From Fidelibacterota bacterium (lineage in GTDB: Bacteria > Fidelibacterota > Fidelibacteria > Fidelibacterales > Fidelibacteraceae), in the NCBI GenBank assembly GCA_030629925.1, contig DAOVOB010000013.1, forward strand, positions 1-13,399: a DNA stretch of 13,399 bases, read 5' to 3'. The translations under genes were made by a program, and so were the position numbers. The notes beneath the pieces are model-generated. The model was not told where the DNA came from, ran no database searches, and saw only the letters and a list, made by a program, of their open reading frames with translations. This document shows, piece after piece, positions 1 through 6,637 of this stretch. The stretch's first letter is position 1. Each line of letters opens with the position of its first letter.

Positions 1-1479
1 CCGGAACATTCAGATTTTTACCCGGACGGCCGGGATCTTGGAGAAAATTACACTTACACAAGCTGGTTAATGTCGCCCTGTGTGAAAAACAGTGACATGG
101 ACTGTTTGCATTGCCATACATCCAGTGGCCGTTTCATACAAAAGGACGATCCAAATGCTTCTTGTCTGCCTTGTCACGCCGATCGTGTGGCAAATGCGAC
201 AGACCATACCAAGCACCAACCCACCTCCTCGGGCAATGTTTGCATCAACTGTCACATGCCAAAAACAACTTTTGCCCGCATGACACGCTCAGATCACTCC
301 ATGCGGCCGCCCGTACCGGTTGCCACACGCGCATACGGCTCTCCTAACGCCTGTAATGACTGCCATACGACCGAGAGTTCGGAATGGTCGGAATTGTTCA
401 TTCAGGAGCATTTTTCAGGCAAATTCCAAAAAGAGACCATGATGTGGGCGGATTATCTTGATCAACTTAGAAATGGCAATACTGATAATCTGAATGACAT
501 CCTTCCGGATATGCTTTTACCCACGAATGAGGTCATACAATCAGCCATGATCAGGAGTCTGCAAAATATCCACGATGAACGTGTTATTCCCCTGCTCCTT
601 TATTTTATTACAACTCCCTCTCCCCTTGTCCGTTCATCAGCCGCAACAACCTTGGGTGATTATCTGAACGAAGCAACAATAAAAGCATTAAGCAAAGCTA
701 CACAAGATCCTGTCCGTCTGGTCAGGGTTCGTGCTGCGGCAGAGTTATTATCGGTTCCGCAAGAAAATATTCCTCACGATTACCACACTTCACTAAAAAC
801 TGCCATAAAGGAATATGAAAATAGTTTGAATACTTATCCCGATCAGGAGGTCTCTCACTTCAATCTTGGGCACTTTCATGAAGAACAACAAAACTTTACC
901 GATGCAGCAAGAGACTACCGTAGAGCTTTGGCATTAAGACCGGAGTTCACAGAAGCTTCCATCAATCTTGGAATGCTTTATTACCAGAATGGCCGTATTG
1001 ATTCAGCCATGTTCTATTTACAAGAGGCAGTTCGACAAGAGCCCGAACATGTCGCTGCCAATTTAAACCTTGGATTATTATTTGCTGAACTGGGAGAATG
1101 GGATAATGCCATTGTAGCTCTATCTACTTCCTTTGATCTGCAGAAAACTGCCGTAGCTGCTAACAATCTTGCAATACTCTTTTCTAAATTCTCTCCCCTT
1201 CAGGCACTTGAATATGCGAAAAAAGCATATGATCTGCAGTCGAGCGACCCAAAGTACGTTTACAACTATGCTTTTTATCTGATGGATAATGCTAAAACTG
1301 AAAAAGCCGTCAACATCCTTGAAAAAGCAGTACAAAATGATGTTGTATCATTTGATATTTATTATTTATTGGGATCTCTTTATAGAAATTCAGGTGAAGA
1401 TAATGCGTATCGGGACTTGATAAAAATAATTGAGAGAGATAAAGACCTGACCGAAAGGGAAAGACGGTATTTTAAATAA
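1..1479 (+). CDS. Multiheme c-type cytochrome with HEAT and TPR repeats (5' end outside the window)
   Basis: The reading frame is open from base 1, so the true start is upstream; the ATG at 70 is internal because residues before it (DGRDLGENYTYTSWL) belong to the same conserved stretch. Counting from base 1, 492 residues are visible. Four CXXCH heme-attachment motifs are present: CLHCH at 35-39, CLPCH at 55-59, CINCH at 81-85 and CNDCH at 118-122. More may lie upstream. A HEAT-like helical region covers about 170-255, followed by TPR-type helix pairs from about 265 to the end (NLG-F/L-Y signatures repeat about every 34 residues). Proteins of this build are periplasmic; the hemes transfer electrons and the helical repeats dock partners. 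The partner and substrate cannot be told. The nearest clear terminator is 315 bases downstream. Confidence 0.9.
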   Translation, partial: PEHSDFYPDGRDLGENYTYTSWLMSPCVKNSDMDCLHCHTSSGRFIQKDDPNASCLPCHADRVANATDHTKHQPTSSGNVCINCHMPKTTFARMTRSDHSMRPPVPVATRAYGSPNACNDCHTTESSEWSELFIQEHFSGKFQKETMMWADYLDQLRNGNTDNLNDILPDMLLPTNEVIQSAMIRSLQNIHDERVIPLLLYFITTPSPLVRSSAATTLGDYLNEATIKALSKATQDPVRLVRVRAAAELLSVPQENIPHDYHTSLKTAIKEYENSLNTYPDQEVSHFNLGHFHEEQQNFTDAARDYRRALALRPEFTEASINLGMLYYQNGRIDSAMFYLQEAVRQEPEHVAANLNLGLLFAELGEWDNAIVALSTSFDLQKTAVAANNLAILFSKFSPLQALEYAKKAYDLQSSDPKYVYNYAFYLMDNAKTEKAVNILEKAVQNDVVSFDIYYLLGSLYRNSGEDNAYRDLIKIIERDKDLTERERRYFK

Positions 1480-1490
1480 TGTTATAATTC

Positions 1491-1760
1491 TCAACTTGTT
1501 CAACCCCGCCGGGGTTGTGGGTAATGGAAGTAATGTGCCTATACTGTTATTGAATCCCTACGGGATTCCTAAAAAAGACCTGCCAGCTCGAATGTTTGAA
1601 AAACATGTGCTGGCTGGTCGAAATTATGGATATATACCTTCGACCATCCGGCAGACCGGCTAAACCGGCACCAGCCGGAAGGTCTAAAAAAACCCTGAAA
1701 GGGTTCAATAACAGTATAGGCGTAATCCAACAAACTTCAACGACCCTGAATGGGTCGAAT
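1491..1760. repeat. Composite palindromic intergenic element (REP/MITE-like)
   Basis: No gene is credible here. The stretch is a large imperfect inverted repeat. A perfect 18-base pair of arms lies at 1537-1554 and 1704-1721. Each side also carries two small hairpins: CAACCCCG/CGGGGTTG at 1501-1517 and GAATCCC/GGGATTC at 1552-1568 on the left; AACCCT/AGGGTT at 1691-1705 and CGACCC/GGGTCG at 1741-1757 on the right. Corresponding hairpins differ in sequence but remain paired. The centre (1576-1685, closed by AGACCT/AGGTCT) holds further stems: GCCAGC/GCTGGC at 1582-1614 and GGTCGAA/TTCGACC at 1616-1645. Such palindrome pairs resemble REP/BIME-like repeats between genes in Bacteroidetes-type genomes. 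The repeat copy number in this genome is unknown. Confidence 0.6.
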
Positions 1761-1794
1761 AAGTTTATTGATCACTGATCATCCTCTTCAGATT

Positions 1795-1827
1795 CAACCC
1801 CTCAACATGGTTCGGGGTTGTTTTTTT
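1795..1827 (+). terminator. Rho-independent terminator
   Basis: Stem CAACCCC (1795-1801) pairs with GGGGTTG (1814-1820), closing a 12-base loop, and is followed by seven T (1821-1827). It faces rightward and is the first clear terminator after the cytochrome gene. On the opposite strand no T-run follows, so it serves only plus-strand transcription. Confidence 0.7.
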
Positions 1828-1842
1828 CTATGTTATGAAAAT

Positions 1843-1861
1843 CCCGGCATTTCATGCCGGG
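1843..1861 (-). terminator. Hairpin, probable terminator of the amidase gene
   Basis: A perfect 8-bp stem, CCCGGCAT/ATGCCGGG, with a 3-base loop. Read on the minus strand it is followed by ATTTTC, a weak U-tract, about 70 bases beyond the amidase stop codon. A weaker stem (AACCCT/AGGGTT at 1874-1895) lies between the two. On the plus strand only TTATT follows, so termination there is less likely. Confidence 0.5.
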
Positions 1862-1911
1862 TTATTCATATTTAACCCTTCCATTCGTCAGGGTTCAAGA
1901 CATTTCATATC

Positions 1912-1937
1912 TCACGTCTTACGTTTTACGTTTAACG
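1912..1937 (-). repeat. Short heptamer array overlapping the amidase stop codon
   Basis: Read on the minus strand, the bases from 1937 downward fall into 7-base units starting CGT: CGTTAAA, CGTAAAA, CGTAAGA, CGTGAGA. The period, the CGT core and the mostly purine fourth base match the arrays flanking the four-helix-bundle gene at 5213 and 5755, though this copy is more degenerate. The first unit contains the last codon (CGT, Arg) and stop codon (TAA) of the amidase. No four-helix-bundle gene is beside it. Confidence 0.55.
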
Positions 1938-4900
1938 ACTTAATTTATCATTGATATATTCATTCACCGTTTCAGCGATCTTTTCTGCCATTTGAGTCCG
2001 AAATTCAGGATCGGCAAGTTTGTTTTCATCTTCAGCATGGCTCATAAATGCTTGTTCTACCAACATAGATGGTCGTTGTGTCATGCGACACATCATATAA
2101 TTGAAGGAACCGATCACCCCAAATTCATCGAGGGATAATTCGCGCAGTTTTTCGTAGCCGAGTTCAGCATAATCCCGCCAGAAAGGATTGTGGTAATAGG
2201 TACTTGTACCGGCCACACGCAAATAACCTCCACCTGCAGCATTGGCATGAATGGATATAAAAATATCCGCATCAAGAGAATCGGTAAGCAACCAGCGTTC
2301 ACGTAAACGCGGTGCGCTATCTTTCGGTCTGATCTCTACAACCTCATAACCCATTTCCCTCAACATATCTCTGACTTTTTCGGCCGTATCACGATTGACA
2401 TCTTTTTCTTTCAATCCTGAGAGTCCAACGGCACCCCAGTTCCATTCACCGCCGTGTCCGGCTTCAACAGCAATACGCAATTCATTGCGCAAAGGCGGAT
2501 ATTTTACAGTAAATGAAAGAAATTTTCCATTTTGTTTCATGTCATATCCCCAAATATTTATGTCTTTTAAATTAACATAAATATCATAGGTCTCGGCATC
2601 CCGCTGTTCCCAGGAAATATGATCAATAACTTCCAATCCCTCGCGATGTGTGATCCATGTACTGTTAGAATGTACTCCATAAAGAGTAATTCGTATTCGA
2701 TCTTGCTCAGGTTGAGGTAAAACTGAATATGGGACAGGTTCCGGCCATGGGATAGTCAACAGATCTTGCGTCGAATCCGGTTTGACATGTAAATTATAGA
2801 TATTGAATTGTGCCTTGGGAGTTCCTGCGGCCAATACTTTAACTTCATCTTCAGGAATATATCCCACATTGGTCTTACTTAATTGAACACGGTAACTCTT
2901 ACCAAACTTTCCTGTCGTTTTGAAACGCACACCTTTAGGGTACTCATAAATATAGGGTCCACCCAGTCTGACCTCACCGAGTGAATAACTCATTTGCGTG
3001 AAATCAACATCACTTTCAACGACCGGAAATCTAAATTCATCTTGAATAATCAGTGTAAGAGGCAAATTGTATGAATAATTTTCACCTCTTATATCTCTTG
3101 CTGCAACCTGGAGATAAACGATACTGTTCGTTGCAAACATTTCACAAGGAACCTCACCGACATAGCGTTTCCCATTATAATGCAAAGGCAAAGGTGAGCC
3201 ATTGGCATAAAGAAGAATAGTATCCATTTCTTCAACCAGTAAAGAAGCAAAGGTAATACGCAAAACATCATCCGGAGGTAATAAAACGGTATCCTGCGGA
3301 CTGACAGATCCCATTACAACGGCATGTTTTGTCGTTGTATCGGGCATGTTCCCAAAATAGATATCCTCATAAAATATGGTTTTATCTCTACTTGTGACTG
3401 ACCCTCTTATCCTTGTACGCTGTCCAAGAGGATTGAATGCGATTTCTTTGAAGAAAATATGTGTATTACTATAAGCATCGATTGATTCTCCATTTATTTT
3501 TGTATCCCCGGTACTTGCACGAAAAAGAAAAGCAAAGCTGGAGTCAGGAGTTATAAATTTCGGTGCTTTTCGTAATTCAATAAAGTGCGCATGTCGCTCT
3601 ACATGGTCTTTTGAAATGACATTATATTTATAGGGCACCACCCATTCACGGGTTTGGAATCTCATTTTTTCCTGCATACTCATCAATTTTAAATAACGGG
3701 GCATTTCCTGCACAACGATGGCAAGTTTATTATACTGGTCAACAAAGTGAAAACTACCATCATGGTCAGTAAAAATGATATCATTGGGGATATTTTGATT
3801 TGAAAGATCCAGTTCGATGGTTTTACTTCCCTTGTGAGTCCGGGCCATAAAGGGTAGATCGGCCTTTTCCGTTACAAAAGTTTTCCCTTTCAGGGCATCC
3901 TCAGCTGAATAGATCACAAAGCCTTTTGCACCTTGCTTTTTAATGTATTCAAGCTCTTTTTTTAGATCACTTTCACGATAGATATCTATATCTCCGCGTA
4001 TAGAAGGTATAATATAATCTTTCAATTCCGATGCCTGAAAATACATATTAAAAAGGGAGCTAAAAGTTTTGTATCTTACATGAAGTTGAGGTATAAGCAC
4101 ATCGATCAACCCTTTTTCCAACCATGCTATTCCATCTTGAAAGTAATAAGTATCAGCTGGGTTCATTGATTTGAAACCTTTAGCTTCGTGCATTAATGCC
4201 TGAGTTTCAGCTGAAATAGTCAAATAAGGTTTCAATAGTTTAATTTCTGTCACCAAAGCCTCAAGACAAGATGTCATGACATTTTGGGTATAAGAATTAA
4301 TATCAAGGTGTGAAAATGCCTGAATGGCTTCATGTTGCCTTATGAAGGCTTGGGTCTTGAGTATTGAATTATTGGGATAATAAAGGTGAGTAAAATGAAT
4401 ACCATCAAGCATATAATTGCTGGTCAAGTCATTCACTTGTTGTTTTAAATATGAAACCACTTGCGGATTCGATGGATCCAGGAAGTAGCTGGCATTTTCT
4501 GAGATCGGAGTAAAAGAATCATCTGCAACTATCCAGATCTTACCATTTTGATTATAGATATGATCCATTGATTTTGGACGGTTTACCAAGCTATAGGCGC
4601 TCAATACATCAAATTGGGCATAGAGATGTAATCCCTGACGATGAGCTTCATCCAAAGCATATTGCAAAGGATCAAAACCGGGATCAATTTCATTGAACAA
4701 TGTACTCCAGGAGCCATTTTCATTAGGATAGAAACTCTCCCCTGCCTCTCGTACTTGGAAATACACTGCGTTATAGTTCTTTTCTTTGGCATCTGCCATG
4801 ATCTTTGTAATTGCTTCCTGTTGTGCTTCCAGGCCTTGAGCAAATCCCCAATCTGTACCAAGAACCACCAAACCCTGAAGTGCCGAAGCCGAAAATAAAG

Positions 4901-4982
4901 GAATTGTAAGAAAAACCAGTATTAGAAATAATGATCCTAATTTTCTTCCAATATGCTTAGTTGAGCTTTTGTCGTTCATCAT
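1932..4982 (-). CDS. Secreted N-acetylmuramoyl-L-alanine amidase with N-terminal GHL10-type glycoside-hydrolase-like domain
   Basis: The 1016-residue protein starts with a basic stretch and a hydrophobic signal segment (about 15-34, likely cut after SASA). Residues about 36-375 resemble the family-10 glycosyl-hydrolase-like (DUF187/GHL10) TIM barrel. An SH3-like segment lies near 670-716. The C-terminal domain (about 835-1016) is an Amidase_3 fold with the expected zinc/catalytic residues: H843 (EAGHGG), E859 (KEKDV), H912 (SIHANA) and E976 (VEQAF). It should cleave the bond between N-acetylmuramic acid and L-alanine in peptidoglycan, in the periplasm or at the surface. Regions 375-670 and 717-835 are probably beta-rich and unassigned. 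Two adjacent ATGs (4982, 4979) are possible starts; a GGTGAT-like site sits just upstream. The last codon and stop lie in a heptamer repeat. The amidase call is firm; the activity of the N-terminal domain is uncertain. Confidence 0.9.
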   Translation of the reverse strand: MMNDKSSTKHIGRKLGSLFLILVFLTIPLFSASALQGLVVLGTDWGFAQGLEAQQEAITKIMADAKEKNYNAVYFQVREAGESFYPNENGSWSTLFNEIDPGFDPLQYALDEAHRQGLHLYAQFDVLSAYSLVNRPKSMDHIYNQNGKIWIVADDSFTPISENASYFLDPSNPQVVSYLKQQVNDLTSNYMLDGIHFTHLYYPNNSILKTQAFIRQHEAIQAFSHLDINSYTQNVMTSCLEALVTEIKLLKPYLTISAETQALMHEAKGFKSMNPADTYYFQDGIAWLEKGLIDVLIPQLHVRYKTFSSLFNMYFQASELKDYIIPSIRGDIDIYRESDLKKELEYIKKQGAKGFVIYSAEDALKGKTFVTEKADLPFMARTHKGSKTIELDLSNQNIPNDIIFTDHDGSFHFVDQYNKLAIVVQEMPRYLKLMSMQEKMRFQTREWVVPYKYNVISKDHVERHAHFIELRKAPKFITPDSSFAFLFRASTGDTKINGESIDAYSNTHIFFKEIAFNPLGQRTRIRGSVTSRDKTIFYEDIYFGNMPDTTTKHAVVMGSVSPQDTVLLPPDDVLRITFASLLVEEMDTILLYANGSPLPLHYNGKRYVGEVPCEMFATNSIVYLQVAARDIRGENYSYNLPLTLIIQDEFRFPVVESDVDFTQMSYSLGEVRLGGPYIYEYPKGVRFKTTGKFGKSYRVQLSKTNVGYIPEDEVKVLAAGTPKAQFNIYNLHVKPDSTQDLLTIPWPEPVPYSVLPQPEQDRIRITLYGVHSNSTWITHREGLEVIDHISWEQRDAETYDIYVNLKDINIWGYDMKQNGKFLSFTVKYPPLRNELRIAVEAGHGGEWNWGAVGLSGLKEKDVNRDTAEKVRDMLREMGYEVVEIRPKDSAPRLRERWLLTDSLDADIFISIHANAAGGGYLRVAGTSTYYHNPFWRDYAELGYEKLRELSLDEFGVIGSFNYMMCRMTQRPSMLVEQAFMSHAEDENKLADPEFRTQMAEKIAETVNEYINDKLSR

Positions 4983-5040
4983 TGTATCACCGACCTTGTT
5001 ATTTTTTATTAAAAAATATAATTAATCATACCTAAAAATG

Positions 5041-5069
5041 AAACAGGAGAATGCAATATTCTCCTGTTT
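5041..5069 (-). terminator. Terminator downstream of tRNA-Pro (bidirectional in form)
   Basis: A 12-bp perfect stem (5041-5052 with 5058-5069, core ACAGGAGAAT) has a 5-base loop. On the minus strand the core stem is followed by TTTCATTTTT, suitable to end the tRNA transcript before the amidase gene. On the plus strand it is followed by a run of nine T, so it could also stop rightward transcription. Confidence 0.75.
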
Positions 5070-5079
5070 TTTTTTGCTG

Positions 5080-5153
5080 TCGGAGCGACAGGATTTGAAC
5101 CTGCGGCCCCTTGAACCCCATTCAAGTGCGCTACCGGGCTGCGCCACGCTCCG
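5080..5153 (-). tRNA. tRNA-Pro, anticodon GGG
   Basis: On the minus strand a full cloverleaf can be drawn. The 7-bp acceptor stem is CGGAGCG/CGCTCCG, with discriminator A. The D-arm contains AGCCCGGTAG. The anticodon stem CTTGA/TCAAG encloses loop ATGGGGT, giving anticodon GGG, which reads CCC (and CCU by wobble). The T-arm is GCAGG-TTCAAAT-CCTGT. The 3' CCA is not encoded (ACAGC follows), so it must be added by a CCA-adding enzyme. It has its own promoter and terminator and appears to be transcribed alone. Confidence 0.95.
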
Positions 5154-5165
5154 AAAAAGCTGCTT

Positions 5166-5194
5166 AATTTAAATTAATTACTCTGTTTGTGCAA
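5166..5194 (-). promoter_or_regulatory. Candidate sigma-70-type promoter of tRNA-Pro
   Basis: On the minus strand TTGCAC (5194-5189) and TAAATT (5171-5166) are separated by 17 bases, a good -35/-10 arrangement. The -10 box ends 12 bases before the mature tRNA 5' end, leaving a short leader. No experimental support; the -10 hexamer is imperfect. Confidence 0.5.
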
Positions 5195-5212
5195 TATAAT
5201 AAATGCATTATT

Positions 5213-5257
5213 CGTGACTCGTAACGCGTGACTCGTAACGCGTGACGCGTGACGCGT
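5213..5257 (+). repeat. Left heptamer tandem array
   Basis: Six consecutive 7-base units on the plus strand, CGTGACT, CGTAACG, CGTGACT, CGTAACG, CGTGACG, CGTGACG, then a partial CGT. Consensus is CGTRACK. CGTAACG is nearly its own reverse complement, so orientation is set mainly by the purine at position 4, which holds in all six units. It is upstream of the candidate promoter of the four-helix-bundle gene. Confidence 0.85.
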
Positions 5258-5287
5258 CATAAAATGTTTATTGTTACTCGATCAATA

Positions 5288-5303
5288 TGTGAGCTATATC
5301 ACA
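5288..5303. promoter_or_regulatory. Crp/Fnr-family operator-like palindrome
   Basis: The half-sites TGTGA (5288-5292) and TCACA (5299-5303) are separated by 6 bases. This is the consensus arrangement for Crp-type regulators in Escherichia coli and a common form for the Crp/Fnr superfamily. It lies 69-84 bases before the start codon of the four-helix-bundle gene. If the TATAAT at 5314 is the -10 box, the site would sit about 30 bases upstream of the transcription start, over the -35 region, which favours repression over classical activation. The host regulator is not in the window. Confidence 0.45.
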
Positions 5304-5313
5304 CATGAAAATT

Positions 5314-5319
5314 TATAAT
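5314..5319 (+). promoter_or_regulatory. Candidate -10 box of the four-helix-bundle gene
   Basis: A perfect TATAAT 52 bases before the ATG at 5372. No good -35 is seen at 16-18 bases upstream; that position is occupied by the Crp/Fnr-like palindrome. Confidence 0.35.
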
Positions 5320-5371
5320 TGAAATTACAGGTTAAATGTGTCATTATTGGATAAAATATATGGAGGACGTA

Positions 5372-5725
5372 ATGAAAACACATCATGATCTAGATGTTTG
5401 GAAGCGAAGTATTTCTTTTGTGAAAGAGATTTACACTTATACAAGTGAATTCCCAAAAGATGAAAAATATGGTCTTGTTAGTCAAATGAGAAGATGTGTT
5501 GTATCCATTGCATCAAATATTGCTGAAGGGGCTGCACGGAATCATCAAAAAGAATTTATCCAGTTTTTATATTATTCATTGGGTTCAACTTCAGAACTTG
5601 AAACACAAATTATTTTAGCAAACGATCTTGAATTGGCTAAGACTGAAGAATCAGTTTTAGAGGAACTATATCGTATACAACAAATGTTATCAGGTTTGAT
5701 AAGATTCCTAAAAAATAAACAATAA
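5372..5725 (+). CDS. Four-helix-bundle protein (S23 / 23S rRNA intervening-sequence protein family)
   Basis: The start is the ATG at 5372, with GGAGG at 5362-5366 five bases before it; an earlier in-frame ATG at 5336 has no such site and would add 12 unrelated residues. The 117-residue product begins with the family opening DLDVWKRS. It carries the hallmark FPKDEKYGLVSQMRR, SIASNIAEGAAR and GSTSELETQ segments, in an all-helical protein of family length. Relatives were first noticed in 23S rRNA intervening sequences and share a fold with Avd, the accessory protein of diversity-generating retroelements. The biochemical role of free-standing members is unknown. Here there is no rRNA and no reverse transcriptase nearby. 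It lies between inverted heptamer arrays and is convergent with merR. The family call is firm; the function is not. Confidence 0.93.
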   Translation: MKTHHDLDVWKRSISFVKEIYTYTSEFPKDEKYGLVSQMRRCVVSIASNIAEGAARNHQKEFIQFLYYSLGSTSELETQIILANDLELAKTEESVLEELYRIQQMLSGLIRFLKNKQ

Positions 5726-5754
5726 TATTAACGAATTATGTTTATCGGATCTCT

Positions 5755-5785
5755 ACGAGTCTCGCGTTACACGTTACGCGTCACG
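5755..5785 (-). repeat. Right heptamer tandem array
   Basis: Read on the minus strand from 5785: CGTGACG, CGTAACG, TGTAACG, CGAGACT, then partial CGT. The period and consensus are those of the left array, in inverted orientation, with more divergence inward. It starts two bases beyond the merR stop codon (5788-5790) and so would be the start of the merR 3' untranslated region. It also lies 29 bases after the four-helix-bundle stop codon. Confidence 0.8.
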
Positions 5786-5787
5786 AT

Positions 5788-6552
5788 CTATTCATTTAAA
5801 ATATCAATTATATCTTTGATATTTCCTGACATCTTCCTCAAAAGTTCTTTTAGCTCGGGATCGCTCTTAGGCTCTTCTTTGATCTCAGGTATTTCTTTCT
5901 GTTCTTTGATAATTGCAGGTTCGGGTGTTGGTTCCGGTTCGATATGTTCAATTTCTTTGCTTATATCCGGTTCTTCTAATAATTGAGGAGCTTCAGGTTG
6001 GGGCTCAATAAGTTCTTCAGAAATGGATCCTTCTTTAACAACGTCCTCTTCCTTCGCTTCATCCAATGGATATATAAATGTTTCCTCAGTGGGCGTTACT
6101 ATCTTGAATTGGGGTTCAGTTTCAGCCTTTTCTATCGGTTGGATTTCCGGTTCGGGACTTTCGACTTCTTCTTCTACCGCTTTGACGGTCAATTCTTCAG
6201 GTTTAGATTCGACTTCAACAGGCGCTTCAACTTTTTCTTCTACAGATGCTTTGACCGGTTCAATCTCATTCAATTCCTGTAGTTTGCGTTTATACAAACC
6301 TTCTGCTTTTAAATCCATGATCACTTCATTCGCTCCGTGGATCGACAGATGTTTACCATGCACATAATGGTTGATCATGCGCAAAATCGCAATATCATCT
6401 TTTTTGTAAATTCGATTCCCGGCTCGGTTCTTTTGAGGCTTTAATTCTTTGAATTCAGATTCCCAGTATCGGATCACCGATTGCTTAATATCCAGCATTT
6501 CGCTAATTTCGCTGATAGAGTAATATAATTTCTTAATAGCCTTATGGATCAT
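5788..6552 (-). CDS. MerR-family transcriptional regulator with a long Glu/Pro-rich tail
   Basis: The 254-residue product has an N-terminal MerR-type winged helix-turn-helix at about 8-75: YSISEISEMLDIKQSVIRYWE is the recognition region and GNRIYKKDDIAIL the wing. Residues about 95-235 are low-complexity, rich in Glu, Pro, Val and Ile, and likely disordered and acidic. A short amphipathic C-terminus (about 236-254) resembles a small coiled-coil or docking helix. The usual MerR effector domain and cysteine ligands are absent, so effector and targets cannot be predicted. The start ATG at 6552 has AAGGTGA four bases upstream. It is the last gene of the minus-strand series, 85 bases after the deacetylase. 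A dedicated terminator is not evident; the heptamer array follows directly. Confidence 0.85.
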   Translation of the reverse strand: MIHKAIKKLYYSISEISEMLDIKQSVIRYWESEFKELKPQKNRAGNRIYKKDDIAILRMINHYVHGKHLSIHGANEVIMDLKAEGLYKRKLQELNEIEPVKASVEEKVEAPVEVESKPEELTVKAVEEEVESPEPEIQPIEKAETEPQFKIVTPTEETFIYPLDEAKEEDVVKEGSISEELIEPQPEAPQLLEEPDISKEIEHIEPEPTPEPAIIKEQKEIPEIKEEPKSDPELKELLRKMSGNIKDIIDILNE

Positions 6553-6614
6553 AACGTCACCTTAGTATAATAATTACTTAAAGATACGCCTATAAGTGCC
6601 TAATAATCAAGCAT

Positions 6615-6620
6615 ATTATA
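6615..6620 (-). promoter_or_regulatory. Possible -10 box upstream of merR
   Basis: In the 85-base gap between the deacetylase and merR, TATAAT occurs on the minus strand, 62 bases before the merR ATG. No convincing -35 is visible. The gap is AT-rich, so chance occurrence is likely. Confidence 0.2.
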
Positions 6621-6637
6621 ATCTTTTTATAAACGAG

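Larger units (their letters stand above)
5212..5786 (+). mobile_element. Candidate heptamer-flanked four-helix-bundle unit
   Basis: A unit of about 575 bases. Its outer ends form an inverted repeat: 5212-5226 and the complement of 5772-5786 agree at 14 of 15 bases (TCGTGACKCGTAACG). Inside are two 7-base-period arrays in opposite orientation, a Crp/Fnr-like operator, a -10 box and one gene (5372-5725). The right end touches the merR stop codon (two bases apart); the left end lies close upstream of the tRNA-Pro promoter. No transposase or integrase is encoded and no convincing target-site duplication was found. Calling it mobile is inference from architecture. Confidence 0.4.

Noticed and set aside
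1596..1778. 60-residue open frame in the intergenic stretch
   Set aside because: It runs through palindromic hairpins on both sides, has no ribosome site, and its sequence is explained by the repeat.
5372..5725. Diversity-generating retroelement because of the Avd-like family
   Set aside because: No reverse transcriptase and no template/variable repeat pair in the window.
5372..5725. Four-helix-bundle gene inside a 23S rRNA intervening sequence
   Set aside because: No rRNA sequence flanks it; neighbours are tRNA-Pro and merR.
5213..5785. Heptamer arrays as a CRISPR array
   Set aside because: Units are 7 bases, contiguous, with no spacers, and no cas genes are present.
5195..5800. Target-site duplication flanking the heptamer unit
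   Set aside because: Only 4-5 base AT-rich matches (TATT-like) flank the ends, no better than chance.
5983..6367. Plus-strand Phe/Ser-rich open frames
   Set aside because: They are the complement of the Glu/Pro-rich tail of MerR; the low-complexity composition explains them.
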